Assembly: GCA_963677085.2 (NCBI GenBank)
Contig: CAXXFH010000004.1
Coordinates: 4,712,001-4,776,000 of the forward strand
Length of the DNA stretch: 64,000 nt
DNA from: G963677085 sp963677085
GTDB lineage: Bacteria > Planctomycetota > Planctomycetia > Pirellulales > Thermoguttaceae
Reading direction: 5' to 3'
Made by a program: the position numbers and the translations under genes
Notes under the pieces: model-generated
What the model saw: the letters and a program-made list of their open reading frames with translations, nothing else
Database searches by the model: none
What the model was told of the DNA's origin: nothing
Part shown: positions 25,711 through 35,618 of the stretch, in pieces
Layout of the letters: the number at the start of each line of letters is the position of its first letter
Position numbering within the stretch: position 1 is the first letter of the stretch

Positions 25711-27000
25711 TTACCTCGTGGACGAAGATGTTGATGTGGTATTCGACGACGGCCGTTCGTCCAACGGCGATTCGCCATCCACGGCACGATCCGCCGACGA
25801 CTCCTTCTGCTCAATCACTGGCTGTTCCGGTTGAACCTCGACGGGAATCACCGTTTGCCCGAATCGAGCTTTGCGAAGACCGTCAACGACATAGTGTTCT
25901 TCCGGATCGATCCCCTGGCCGATGTCTGCCTGGAACCGGTTTTGAATGACTTGCAGGCCTTCAACCACATCGCCCAAATCCACGTAGCGCTGCTGGACCT
26001 GACGATTACTGCCGATCACGAGCAAGTATTTTCCTCCCAGATCGGTATGTACTGCCCGAGGTTCCACGAGCAGCGCCTCATCGATCGTCTCCAAGGGAAC
26101 ACGAACACGAACGAAGAGCCCTGGTGTGAAGGTTCCCGACTTATTCGCCACCTTCGCCCGGACGCGTGCCGTGGCGGTGCTGGCGTTGATAGCCGGATCG
26201 ATGAAGTCGATTACGCCTTGATGAGAATACTTTGGTTGCTCGGCGAAGCCCACGTCGACGGTCAGTCGTTTGCCAGATTGCGCATGATCGCGTTGCCAAC
26301 GCCGCAACCGGAGAAACGCGCGCTGATCCACCTGAAAACCAACACATATGGGATCGATCGCTACGATGGTCGTCAGCAGTGTATTCGCGTCCGCTCCCAC
26401 AAGATTGCCTGGTGAGACGAGCCGTTCGCCGATGGTGCCACTAATCGGCGCACGGATTTCGGTTTCGGCTAGGTGGATTTGCGATTCGGCCACCTGCACG
26501 GCGATTCGAGCTTCCTCGTAAGTGGCAGCAGCCACGCCCATTTCGCGAACGGCCGACGGACGTTTTTCGCCGTCCGCCTCGCTGCGCTCTTTGGCCAGAT
26601 GGAAGTCCTGCTGCGCCAACTTCAGCTTGGCCTCGGCATGTTTTTTGGCAGCCTCGGCTGCACGAAGTCGAGCCTGAAAAGGAGCCTGTTCGATCACAAA
26701 CAGAAGATCGCCCTGCTGCACCTGCGAACCTTCACGAAAATCGGCCTCTTGGCCTTTCGTGAACTGTTTCACGGATAGCAAACACCCCGGGATCTGCGCG
26801 CGGACCTCGATCGTTTGCGCGGCTTCCGTGCGGCCGCGAAGTTCGACGAACCTCTGAACGCTCTGCTGCACGGGCTGAGCTACGGTCACCTTAGCCGGAG
26901 TAACCGCCACCGGCTCGGCTGCCTGCCGATCACGACAACCCACCCAACCGCACACAGTCAACACGGAAAACAGCAGCATACTACGCGAAAAGACTCCCAT
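25711..27000 (-). CDS. RND efflux periplasmic adaptor (MFP), lipoprotein
   Basis: Membrane-fusion protein partner of the RND permease 8 bases downstream. The start at 27000 (MGVFSRSMLLFSVLTVCGWVGC) gives a lipoprotein signal with the lipobox-like VGC. A barrel-sandwich lipoyl region follows (IEVRAQIPGCLLSV.., QQGDLLFVIE), then an alpha-hairpin rich in Ala/Lys/Glu (RLRAAEAAKKHAEAKLKLAQQDF) and beta-barrel domains (IRAPISGTIGERLVSPGNLV). The length of 429 is normal. The last about 50 residues are a Ser/Glu/Pro-rich tail. Substrate unknown. No outer-membrane channel gene lies nearby. Confidence 0.88.
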   Translation of the reverse strand: MGVFSRSMLLFSVLTVCGWVGCRDRQAAEPVAVTPAKVTVAQPVQQSVQRFVELRGRTEAAQTIEVRAQIPGCLLSVKQFTKGQEADFREGSQVQQGDLLFVIEQAPFQARLRAAEAAKKHAEAKLKLAQQDFHLAKERSEADGEKRPSAVREMGVAAATYEEARIAVQVAESQIHLAETEIRAPISGTIGERLVSPGNLVGADANTLLTTIVAIDPICVGFQVDQRAFLRLRRWQRDHAQSGKRLTVDVGFAEQPKYSHQGVIDFIDPAINASTATARVRAKVANKSGTFTPGLFVRVRVPLETIDEALLVEPRAVHTDLGGKYLLVIGSNRQVQQRYVDLGDVVEGLQVIQNRFQADIGQGIDPEEHYVVDGLRKARFGQTVIPVEVQPEQPVIEQKESSADRAVDGESPLDERPSSNTTSTSSSTR

Positions 27001-27373
27001 CAGCGTGTCCAAAAGGCAGCCCACCGGCGAATGCCGATGCCCTGGTGACAAACACGATTCCACGCACTACCAGCGCTGCGGATACTTGGCAAGGAGAGAA
27101 GAGTCCGACTCAGCGGCAGAAGCCTAAACAACAGACGTCGCATCAAACAAACCAACACATGGCTTGTCACCACCGTTGTATGGCACTTCGCCCCTCGACT
27201 TCTTCAACCTACAACCCAAAGTCGCACGCGCGTACCACCCGCGTGAATGCGTGTACCTGGCCCGTCTGTCAGCGATCATTCTACGACAAACTATGGTTAA
27301 CGAAAGACCGCGGAAGCAGTTTCAATGCAAGAAACGACAAACTAACCCTTCGCTAACAGAGCAGCCACGACGC
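27001..27373. other. Gene-free stretch
   Basis: Upstream region of the adaptor gene, up to the first transposase remnant. I see no gene, RNA or clear promoter here. Confidence 0.4.
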
Positions 27374-27733
27374 CGCACAAATTTCACGCGCGACTTCCGC
27401 AAGGTACTCAAGTCGGAAGGCATAAAACCCGTCCGCATTGGACCTCGGCGGCCGAATCAAAACGCCGTCGCCGAAAGATACGTGGGCACGATAAAACGAG
27501 AATGCCTCGATCGATTCCTGGTCTTCGGCGAGGATCACCTGCGGAGCCAAATCGGCCGGTTCGTGGACTATTATCACCCGAAACGCTCGCACCGCGGTTT
27601 GGACGACTGCACACCACGACAGGTTGACACGGGTACGAAGACAGAGGCCATCCCGTTGCTCTCAAGAGGCGATCTGGTCCGCCGCGAATCGCTGGGCGGG
27701 GTGCTGAAGTGGTATGAGCGGAAGGTGGCATAG
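27374..27733 (+). pseudogene. Transposase (rve integrase-core) C-terminal remnant A
   Basis: Only the last third of an IS3/IS481-type DDE transposase remains. It reads RKVLKSEGIKPVRIGPRRPNQN.. and carries the catalytic Glu context AVAERYVGTIKRECLDRF, ending in FVDYYHPKRSHRGLDDCTPRQV and a short tail. Upstream sequence does not continue the transposase, so D and D residues are lost. A very similar remnant in the same orientation is at about 37027-37350. Confidence 0.75.
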
Positions 27734-27850
27734 GGATTTCTCCACCACTTGCGTTCGCCCTCTTTTACTATCACGGACGTGGGCCATTTGCCATGCAGTC
27801 CGCCAGGAATTTAAAATGGTGGATTTGCACGTCGACCGAGGGCAAAGAAG

Positions 27851-28834
27851 TTGGGCATTTTCAGGATGTTGGCACTGTTTCTCCGGGCGATGCTCATCCC
27901 CCGAGCCCATTTGGCCGCCGAGAACTTGGCTCTGCGGCAACAACTGGCCGTCTGCCGGCAATCCGTCAAGCGTCCGAAACTGCGAACCCGCGATCGTATC
28001 TTCTGGGTTGGGCTCTCACAACTGTGGCCCCGCTGGCGATCTGCGCTGCCTATCGTTCAGCCCGAAATGGTCATCCGGTGGCATCGCCAGGGCTTCAGGC
28101 TGTATTGGCGTTGGCGATCCAATGCCGGCAGAACCGGACGTCCGCCCATGGGGCGCGAACTCCCTGACTTGATTCGCCGCATCTCCCGAGAGAACCCGAC
28201 GTGGGGCGCGCCCAGAATCCAGTCGGAACTGCTCCTGCTGGGCCATGGAGTCGCCGAACAGACGGTGGCCAAGTACATGGTCCGCCTGCGGAAACCACCA
28301 TCCCAGACTTGGCGGAACTTCCTAGACAATCACCTGCCCGACATCGCCGCCTGCGATTTCTTCATCGTGCCGACCGTGACCTTCCGTGTGCTGTACGTCT
28401 TCATCGTGCTTCGCCACGACCGCCGGCGGATCGTCCACTTCAATGTCACCGCGAATCCCCACGCCGAATAGGCCGCCCAGCAGATCGTCAACGCCTTCCC
28501 GTACGAGGAAGCTCCACGTTTTCTCATCCGCGACCGCGATGGTATCTACGGCAGCTACTTCCGGGAACGCATCAGAGGCATAGGCATCGAAGAAGTCCCG
28601 ACCGCGCCGCATTCGCCTTGGCAGAATCCGTATTGCGAACGCGTCATCGGCTCGATACGCCGCGAGTGCCTTGACCACGTGATCGTGTTGAACGCCGCTC
28701 ACTTGAAGCGAATTCTCACTTCCTACCTGCAATACTACCACGGCTCCCGAACTCATCTCTCGCTGGAACGCAACTCGCCAACGCCACGTGAGGTGGAACC
28801 GCCTTCGTTGGGCAAGGTCGTTTCCATTCCATAG
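27851..28834 (+). pseudogene. IS481-like integrase-core transposase, one nonsense codon
   Basis: A transposase frame (about 327 codons) with HTH-like N-terminus (AAENLALRQQLAVCRQSVKRPKL), an Arg-rich middle and a full rve core. That includes the region DFFIVPTVTFRVLYVFIVL (first Asp), FLIRDRDGIYG (second Asp) and PYCERVIGSIRRECLDH (Glu). It is interrupted at 28469-28471 by TAG in HAE-stop-AAQQIVNAFPYEE, where relatives have Trp, so a single TGG to TAG change explains it. The rest of the frame is intact to 28834. Recent inactivation is likely. The alternative is readthrough or a sequencing error. Confidence 0.8.
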
Positions 28835-29017
28835 GTCGTCGGATTGCATCATCGGTACACGCGGGCTGCGTAATCTTGGGTATCATCCTCTCGGCTGTGC
28901 CATCCTGCCGGTACGCGCGTAACGGCAAAATGGGTTGATTTGCACAGGATTTTGGACTTATCGTTGGCATCTTTACGACTGTTAGCTGATTCATGCGTAA
29001 CCAAACGCTTGCCATTG

Positions 29018-31243
29018 TCACGGGACAGAGGAAGAGGCCGCCGCCGAAATCACGATTTGGACCTTGCGTCGGGAGACGGTTGGACTCCATGATTTGTCCT
29101 CCCAATAGGCTTTCGCCATCAGTATGTATTTTCCTGGTACGGTAGGAGCGGTCAGCGCGACATCATAGGTCATCTGCCCTAGCGGTGCGACCTTAAAAGG
29201 TCGCGGCGCGGCGGTCGTCTCTTGCTGGGTATCGTCCCGTTGCCACGACAACTCCAACTTGCCTCGGGCAGGCTGCTGTTCATCGTTGACCAACATCACT
29301 CGGTAGTAGCGTTCTTCGCCAGCGGGTAGTTCTGGCTGCCAGAAGTTGACGTAGACTCCCAGCGGCTTGAATGCCTCGCTCATGTAGTCGGCGAAGTGCG
29401 GCTCCAATTCAAGTTTCTGCACGTCACGGAAATTGTCGCAGGTGAAGCAATTGGGCAAGTCTCCGTCCAGATAAGCCAGATACAGGACACCCGCGTAATT
29501 GCGATATGCCCGCCAATATTCGGTCAGCCCGCCGAGCATATAGGCGTATTGCTCGAAACGCTCACGAGTCGTGGTCTGCGGGCCGAGCAAGCCGAGATTC
29601 CTGTAAACCGGAGCAGACAACACGGTGGGGGTGCCATCGCGGTGTAACCATAGCCAATCGTATTCATTAATGATTGCTGCATGGCCCGAGCAACTCTTTA
29701 GAGCGCCGCGTCTGGAACCAGACATCGTTTCCAGTCTAGTCATTCGAAAGCCGTCGTGTTTCTTGCCCCACAAATGGTCGCTGAATAAGTAGGGGTGATC
29801 TTCACAGGGGTCGTCGGCGCCTTGCGGAGGATTATAGCCGTTCTCCCAAGGCCGCTTCGACAAGTCCAGCCCGCGCACCGCGGGAATTACCTTGTCGCTA
29901 AGTAGGTTCCAGTGCGTCTCATTTGAAGCATCCCAGATCGCAACACTAGGGTGATTCCAGTTGTCGCGCATGAACTGCTTGAACTGGAAGATGATCTCAT
30001 CTTCTCGGTACTGTTTGTAATACCACGGATCGCGGTCGCTCCAGACAGGAAACTCCCATTGGAGCAGCAGGCCCGCTTCGTCGGCAATATCGAGCCACTT
30101 CTGCGGGGCTGGGCCGATGCAGATACGGAAAGCGTTCCAGTGCATTTGGCGGGGGAGGTCAACTAAGAGTCGACGGACCCATGCTTCGTCCCACGGTTGA
30201 CTTTCACACAGTGGATCGCCGAAGAAGCGGTGTAGCGTAATACTTGCCCCGCGCAGGAAGCAGATCTTGCCGTTTAGGTACGCACGACGAGTAGCGGTAT
30301 CGAAGCGGAACTCGCGCATTCCGAATCGCGTCGCACAGTCGTCGCCGTCAGTACTCGTCTTGAGGACATAAAGGAAGGGGTTATCGGGGCTCCAGAGCGT
30401 GGCGTCGGAAATTGGCAGCGTCTGGATAACCGTCTTTTCTTCGCCAGCCGCCAACGACACCTCCAACCGGATCGGATCGCTCACCGCTTGCGGGTCTTTC
30501 CAGGTACTTACCTGTTGGACGAGTTCAGTCACGCAGGCCGCACCAGGATTCTTCAGCCGCGTTTGCAACACGATTTCCGAAGAGGCGATCCGCGGCGCTA
30601 CTTGAACCGAGTCAATAACCGGTGGATCGGCCAGGATCAGTGACACGCTATCGTAGATACCGGGTGTCCAGACGACTTTTTCGCCATCGTTTCCCCACGG
30701 GGCCCATGGGGGCATCACTCCCGGATGTGCACCAATGCGCACAATCAGGCTGTTTTCCTCATTCCAGCGAATTGCCCGTGTCACGTCGAACCGTCCGGCG
30801 GTGAAACATCCCAGATGTTCGCCGACCTTTGTGCCATTAAGCCAAACGGTTGTACCGAACTGGGCCTTGCCAACTAACAGAGTTGCCGATTGTTTCGGCG
30901 CGGGGGCGGAAAAAGTCTTTTGATACCAGAAGTACTTCCGTTTCTGCCGAGTGCGACCCAGACCTTCGAAACGCTCGGATGGCGGAAGTACGCCAAACTT
31001 GATCATGGTGTTCACATAATCGCGGGTTTCGTAGTGGTCCACGTCGGGAAACGATGGCCTCGCTTGTCGGGTTAGGCCTGGTACGGGCACCGTATGCGGA
31101 AATGATACGGGAATCGCGTTCCCTTCGATGCCTTCCTCGACAGTCCATTGCCCATCCAACGAAACCGTGATTCGTTCGGCTTTGCTAGAAGACTGCACGG
31201 CGAGTAGTACGACACTAATACATAGGAATGAAGCATATTTCAC
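29018..31243 (-). CDS. Secreted glycoside hydrolase family 2-like enzyme
   Basis: GTG at 31243 was chosen: AAGGGA lies 6 bases upstream and the product then starts with a signal peptide (MKYASFLCISVVLLAVQSSSKA). The 741-residue protein has the GH2 order. First the jelly-roll sugar-binding domain (WTVEEGIEGNAIPVSFPHTVPVPGL.., KTFSAPAPKQSATLLVGKAQFGTTVWLNGTKVG), then an Ig-like domain, then a TIM barrel with the acid/base Glu in WDASNETHWN and the probable nucleophile Glu in AAIINEYDWLW. It is a beta-galactosidase/beta-glucuronidase/beta-mannosidase-type enzyme of unknown substrate. It follows the cytochrome gene by 112 bases and is probably in the same operon. Confidence 0.82.
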   Translation of the reverse strand: MKYASFLCISVVLLAVQSSSKAERITVSLDGQWTVEEGIEGNAIPVSFPHTVPVPGLTRQARPSFPDVDHYETRDYVNTMIKFGVLPPSERFEGLGRTRQKRKYFWYQKTFSAPAPKQSATLLVGKAQFGTTVWLNGTKVGEHLGCFTAGRFDVTRAIRWNEENSLIVRIGAHPGVMPPWAPWGNDGEKVVWTPGIYDSVSLILADPPVIDSVQVAPRIASSEIVLQTRLKNPGAACVTELVQQVSTWKDPQAVSDPIRLEVSLAAGEEKTVIQTLPISDATLWSPDNPFLYVLKTSTDGDDCATRFGMREFRFDTATRRAYLNGKICFLRGASITLHRFFGDPLCESQPWDEAWVRRLLVDLPRQMHWNAFRICIGPAPQKWLDIADEAGLLLQWEFPVWSDRDPWYYKQYREDEIIFQFKQFMRDNWNHPSVAIWDASNETHWNLLSDKVIPAVRGLDLSKRPWENGYNPPQGADDPCEDHPYLFSDHLWGKKHDGFRMTRLETMSGSRRGALKSCSGHAAIINEYDWLWLHRDGTPTVLSAPVYRNLGLLGPQTTTRERFEQYAYMLGGLTEYWRAYRNYAGVLYLAYLDGDLPNCFTCDNFRDVQKLELEPHFADYMSEAFKPLGVYVNFWQPELPAGEERYYRVMLVNDEQQPARGKLELSWQRDDTQQETTAAPRPFKVAPLGQMTYDVALTAPTVPGKYILMAKAYWEDKSWSPTVSRRKVQIVISAAASSSVP

Positions 31244-31355
31244 GGCGTATCCCTTTGGGCTATCGCTACGGAAGCGTTCTACAGCCGGCAATCCATTGAC
31301 GAGGTCTTGTTCATTAGCAGATGTACACATCTGGAACCGCATTTCAAAGGCCATT

Positions 31356-33302
31356 CTAAAGCGATATTACATACTCGATCAAGTCATCGATTTGTTGCTC
31401 ACGCAACTCAACGGCGCCGGCATGGGCCAAACCATGGGCGCCGATATGGAATAGTCCCCTAAGTGTTGCATAACGCCCATCATGCAAATAGGGTGCGGTA
31501 CGCCAGCATTCGACGAGCGATGGTGTGTCGAAGCAACTTTGATAATCGAAGGGGCCCTCGGTACCAACATCATGTTTTCGCTGGTCTGTGTAGAGTGGCG
31601 AGGGATGACAGTTTGCGCACCCAACACGCCTGTCGAAGAACAATTGTCGCCCTCGTTCGGCTGCTTTGCTTAGTTGACCTCCGACCAAGTGGGGACTTGG
31701 CCGTGGTTTAAGCGACCTCAGAAAAACGTCGACGCATGTGGCATCCTCTTCCGACACATCGGTAAACTGAATATGCGCAAACCCCGAACGTACGGCCAGT
31801 TCGGCGTCTGCCCGTACACCAGACCACATTGCCGGCGGTGTGCTGTGGGCCAAGAGCAACGATTTGGTGTTTTTGTGATTGTTCAAGCCATCGTTAAGAA
31901 GGTCCCAGTTTAAGGCATCGGTACGTCCATCGGGATGACAGGTCGCACAACTCTGCCATTGTTGGCGACAGACTCTACCATCGAAAAAGAGCATTTCGCC
32001 GCGGCGTGCGATGGTCGGTTTTGGGCATGGTCCTAGTCGAATGCTCCGTGTCGGCCGCTGATTCACCGCGTGTAGATCGACCACTGCCAAGTCGTCTGAA
32101 AAACATTGTGCTACGTACGCTCTATTTGCCACAATCGCTAAACCGCGAGGGCCCTCTCCAGGCAGGGCAATCCGCCGGCGCAAACCGTTCAAAAAGGTTA
32201 CGTCGTCGGCAATTTCGGGGTTTGCCAGTTTGGCGTAGAGGCGAAGCAACTCATCCGGTGTATCAGGCTCACCTGCAAAGGAGTATAAACGCTCGCCCGG
32301 TTGAGATGTTGCTGTCGCGTCTCGTGGAACAGCGAGTTTGCGGACAAGTCCCTCAGCGTCGATCAGGCTCAACTCGTGGCTGCCCGCGTGTACTACGCAA
32401 ATCTGCTCCTTCGTGTTGTTGTTGCCGGAAAGACACGCCACAGCCCATGGATTGGCTGCGCCGCGGTCCGGTTCGTCCAACAGCACGGTAGCCGTCAACG
32501 TTACGGTGTCCGTATCGACAATCGACAACGCATTCGTATTCATCCACCCAAGATCCACCTGTGCCGTGGGAAATTGATACCGGGCGCGCGTATGTACGAT
32601 GTAGAGCCGTTTGCCGTCAGGCGAAATGCAAGCCCCCCGGAGTCCGGTACTGCCGTTTGTCAACCGAATGTGGCTTGCCGTGTTCGTCGACGTGTCGATC
32701 ACCGTAACTGCTGCGGCAATCTCGTTGCCGTCCGACGGGCAGGCTGGCAGGTAGTTCAGCACGAACAATCGCTTGCCGTCTGGCGTCGAGACGGCCGCGC
32801 ACGGCTCGCGCACTGTCTGAATACACGCCAACTCCGCGCGCGACTTGAGATCAAACACCGACACTGTGTTGTCGAAACGGTTGCAGACATAGAGACGCCG
32901 CCCGTCGGGATGGACAACCGGCGCGATCGGCGCGTGCCCCGCGATCAACGAGAAGTCGATCCTCCTTGTCGACAGATCAATTGCATGAACCGTACCGCGT
33001 GAACCGTCGCAACTGACGTAGAGAAACTTGCCATCGGAATCAACCGCTATGCCGGTGGGCACGGCACCGGTCGGGATCGAATCGACAACTTGATCTTGCC
33101 GCAGGTCGAACACATCGACACGCCGACCATCGACCTCGGCAATGAAGAGTAGGTTGCCGTTAGGGGCAAGAACCACTGCTTCTGGGCCGAGGGGGCCTCG
33201 TGGGGACGCGGCTAGTATCCGTTTTGCCGATATCCCGAAAACCGGAAATGCTTCGGACAGGCATATTATGGCGATCCAAAACGGCAATAGATGGCTCGTC
33301 AT
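31356..33302 (-). CDS. Secreted di-haem cytochrome c with YVTN-type beta-propeller
   Basis: Start ATG 33302 (MTSHLLPFWIAIICLSEAFPVFG, signal peptide); the frame opens further upstream without a good signal. Residues about 40-420 form propeller blades of the kind VLAPNGNLLFIAEVDGRRVDVFDL and VSPDGKRLYV. The C-terminal part has two haem-binding CxxCH motifs (SCATCH near residue 458 and GCANCH near 556) in a MauG/peroxidase-like region. It is likely a periplasmic electron-transfer or oxidase protein. Planctomycetes carry many such fusions of unknown partner. It lies between the isomerase-like and GH2 genes, all on the minus strand. Confidence 0.82.
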   Translation of the reverse strand: MTSHLLPFWIAIICLSEAFPVFGISAKRILAASPRGPLGPEAVVLAPNGNLLFIAEVDGRRVDVFDLRQDQVVDSIPTGAVPTGIAVDSDGKFLYVSCDGSRGTVHAIDLSTRRIDFSLIAGHAPIAPVVHPDGRRLYVCNRFDNTVSVFDLKSRAELACIQTVREPCAAVSTPDGKRLFVLNYLPACPSDGNEIAAAVTVIDTSTNTASHIRLTNGSTGLRGACISPDGKRLYIVHTRARYQFPTAQVDLGWMNTNALSIVDTDTVTLTATVLLDEPDRGAANPWAVACLSGNNNTKEQICVVHAGSHELSLIDAEGLVRKLAVPRDATATSQPGERLYSFAGEPDTPDELLRLYAKLANPEIADDVTFLNGLRRRIALPGEGPRGLAIVANRAYVAQCFSDDLAVVDLHAVNQRPTRSIRLGPCPKPTIARRGEMLFFDGRVCRQQWQSCATCHPDGRTDALNWDLLNDGLNNHKNTKSLLLAHSTPPAMWSGVRADAELAVRSGFAHIQFTDVSEEDATCVDVFLRSLKPRPSPHLVGGQLSKAAERGRQLFFDRRVGCANCHPSPLYTDQRKHDVGTEGPFDYQSCFDTPSLVECWRTAPYLHDGRYATLRGLFHIGAHGLAHAGAVELREQQIDDLIEYVISL

Positions 33303-33559
33303 CGTAACACGACTTATGCGGGTTGAACGTTGGAGGGAATTATTGATGCTTGCATCGTAAATGATCCTCTTCGGAAAGCCGAACGCCTGGAAACCCAGGC
33401 TCCCGTTGGTCGCCTTCCGCTCATTAGCTATGCAAGTGTCAATAATTGATGGAAACGAACGAGGACTGCCCCACCGTCTCAAGGCGATTAGCACCTTTCC
33501 AGCTGAAAGACATTGTATTATGACAACCTGGGCAGTCCTCAATAACGAGCGGACCAGAA

Positions 33560-35104
33560 TCAACTAATGATATCCACTTCCAGATGGAGCATCTCGCCGA
33601 CTCTCCGCATTTGCTCGGTCCAGTCGCCGTAGACCCATTGCTGGTGATTGCCGTAGTCAAGCCGTTTTCGCAGGAACTCGTCGCACCGTCCTTCGGGCGG
33701 CCGGATCCTCGCTTCGACCGAACAGCCCACCAAGTCCTGGTTCCAACCCGTGGCACCCACCAATTCACCTCGCAGCACAAGTATCTTGTTCGCCTTGGGA
33801 TTGAACCGGGCGACAGTGACTGCCTTCTCCTTATTGTCCATGAAATCGACCACGACCTTGGTTCCCCATCCCGACTCCACAAACCTTCCCAGTTGGAATG
33901 GCACGTCTGGCTGATCGAATCCGTTCATCTTCATGCTCGGAACGCTATGGTTGATGCGGAACGTTTCCTCCGGCCTCGGGTCGCAATTGCCCTGGTGGCA
34001 CGACTTGCCCGATACCGACATCAACAACCGCATGGCCAACAGCGACCCGATGTCGCCTTCACACGACGAAGCATGTTCGGTGTTGCGCAACAGCGAGTGA
34101 ATCAGACAAGGCGCAATTTTCCATTGTTCGGGCAACCGGCTGGAGCAGAACTCGAAACATTCGATCGTGAAGGCATTGCAACCGTGCCGTTGCATAAGGT
34201 TATTCACCGTTTGGTGAAACAGGAAGCTCTGGACGACGTATTTTCGATCCAGCATGGTTTTATTCGAACGGCGCAACAGATCATCGGTGCTTCGTTCGGC
34301 CCGTTCGATGCCGGCCTGATTCGCCATGGCGGCCGTCATCTCCTTGGTCATCTCCTTGAAGGGAATTTGCACGATGACGACCCCCAGCCGTTCCTTCACC
34401 TCGTCCAGGTCCCAGACGCTGCCCACCGAGCAGGAGGCCGGCAGGCCAGCGTCGGTGGGAAACAGCACGCGGGTTTGCTGAAACACCTTCCTCGCGCGGA
34501 GCAAGTTAACCCACTGGGCCAGATCCTCGTTGTCGGTCGCTGCATAAGCCTCCAAACCCTTGGACCTCGTGTAAGCGACAATATCCACTTGCCGACAACC
34601 GAGTCCTCGCATCACAATCGGCTTTTGGAATCGTTCGGCAATTTGGAATGCAGAAACCGAACTGCCGTAGGGGGCGACGTAAAAGGCATCGGTCGTCGCG
34701 ATGTCCGCCGACAGTTTGCTGAACTCCGAATCGGGTATCACGAAGTCTTCTTTGAATGTGATCTGGGCAGGTTGAAGCACCCGTACTCCCTTCACCTTTC
34801 CCAATCCACCGGTCCGCAAATCCTGCGGCCAATGCAAAAAGCTTTCTCGAACCCGCTTGCGTTCCTCTCCGACGGTTACCCGATTCCAACGGCACGGACC
34901 TTCCCAGGTATCGGTGTGCAAAAGGCTCGTCATCACGGGTTTGATGTTGAGAACGACGTCGGCAGGCTCCGTCACCGCCGACCGTTTCTGTAGGACGGGC
35001 GAGCTGTTGCCCTGGTCGTTCGGGGCTTGTGCCAGGGCATTTCCCGTCACCACCGCCCCGCCAATGCCCGCCAAACTCGACTCCAAAAAATCTCGTCGGT
35101 TCAT
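33560..35104 (-). CDS. Tat-exported sugar-isomerase-like protein (L-fucose/L-arabinose isomerase fold)
   Basis: Starts MNRRDFLESSLAGIGGAVVTG, a twin-arginine signal (R-R-D-F-L). The 514-residue body resembles the L-fucose/L-arabinose isomerase fold family found beside planctomycete sugar genes. It has an N-terminal Rossmann-like half (DAFYVAPYGSSVSAFQIAERFQKPIVMRG) and a C-terminal isomerase-like half (GDIGSLLAMRLLM.., INHSVPSMKMNG). A Glu in ECFEFCSSRLPE could be a metal ligand. Export of an isomerase-like protein is typical of this phylum but its reaction is unknown. It heads an apparent three-gene minus-strand cluster (this, cytochrome, GH2). Confidence 0.65.
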   Translation of the reverse strand: MNRRDFLESSLAGIGGAVVTGNALAQAPNDQGNSSPVLQKRSAVTEPADVVLNIKPVMTSLLHTDTWEGPCRWNRVTVGEERKRVRESFLHWPQDLRTGGLGKVKGVRVLQPAQITFKEDFVIPDSEFSKLSADIATTDAFYVAPYGSSVSAFQIAERFQKPIVMRGLGCRQVDIVAYTRSKGLEAYAATDNEDLAQWVNLLRARKVFQQTRVLFPTDAGLPASCSVGSVWDLDEVKERLGVVIVQIPFKEMTKEMTAAMANQAGIERAERSTDDLLRRSNKTMLDRKYVVQSFLFHQTVNNLMQRHGCNAFTIECFEFCSSRLPEQWKIAPCLIHSLLRNTEHASSCEGDIGSLLAMRLLMSVSGKSCHQGNCDPRPEETFRINHSVPSMKMNGFDQPDVPFQLGRFVESGWGTKVVVDFMDNKEKAVTVARFNPKANKILVLRGELVGATGWNQDLVGCSVEARIRPPEGRCDEFLRKRLDYGNHQQWVYGDWTEQMRRVGEMLHLEVDIIS

Positions 35105-35618
35105 TGCTGTTCTCCTGTGGCTTCGTTGCCTTTATGTCGACAGTTCACTTCAACGTTGGCTTTGGGCGAGCGCCGTTCGCGATGGTGCGTAGCTACCGGC
35201 GCGATACGCAACATTTCTGCCAGCGCGGGCCGATAGCAGTTGCCAGATAACGATGGTGACGACGGCCGCCCCCGCGGCGATCTTCCGACTACCATAACGC
35301 GCGGGTTAACAAAGGCCAGCCATTTCCTTTGCGGATATCCACTATTTCTTTACGGATTTTGGTCGTCCCGTACGTAAACGCTCACTGTCGCGACAACGTC
35401 TGCGACCCAACGACCACGAACTTCCGGCTCGCCTCGCATCTGGTGCTATCGTGCTAGACATACACAACCGCAATAACTCCTGAAAGCCCTGCCCAACGGA
35501 AGCACGTGCTAAGCCGCAACACAGAGAAACGGCCACATAAGGATCGTTTCCTATCTGATCCGCTATGCAACGCCGAAAATGCGATACGGCACAGCGAAGA
35601 GGCAATCGAATGGCGTTA
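35105..35618. other. Intergenic region between isomerase-like and xylR-type genes
   Basis: 514 bases with no credible gene. It is the upstream region of the isomerase-like gene. No clear promoter, operator or terminator stands out to me. Confidence 0.4.

Noticed and set aside
33584..34993. A 469-codon plus-strand frame antisense to the isomerase-like gene
   Set aside because: It gives no recognisable domain, while the minus-strand frame has a twin-arginine signal and a family resemblance.
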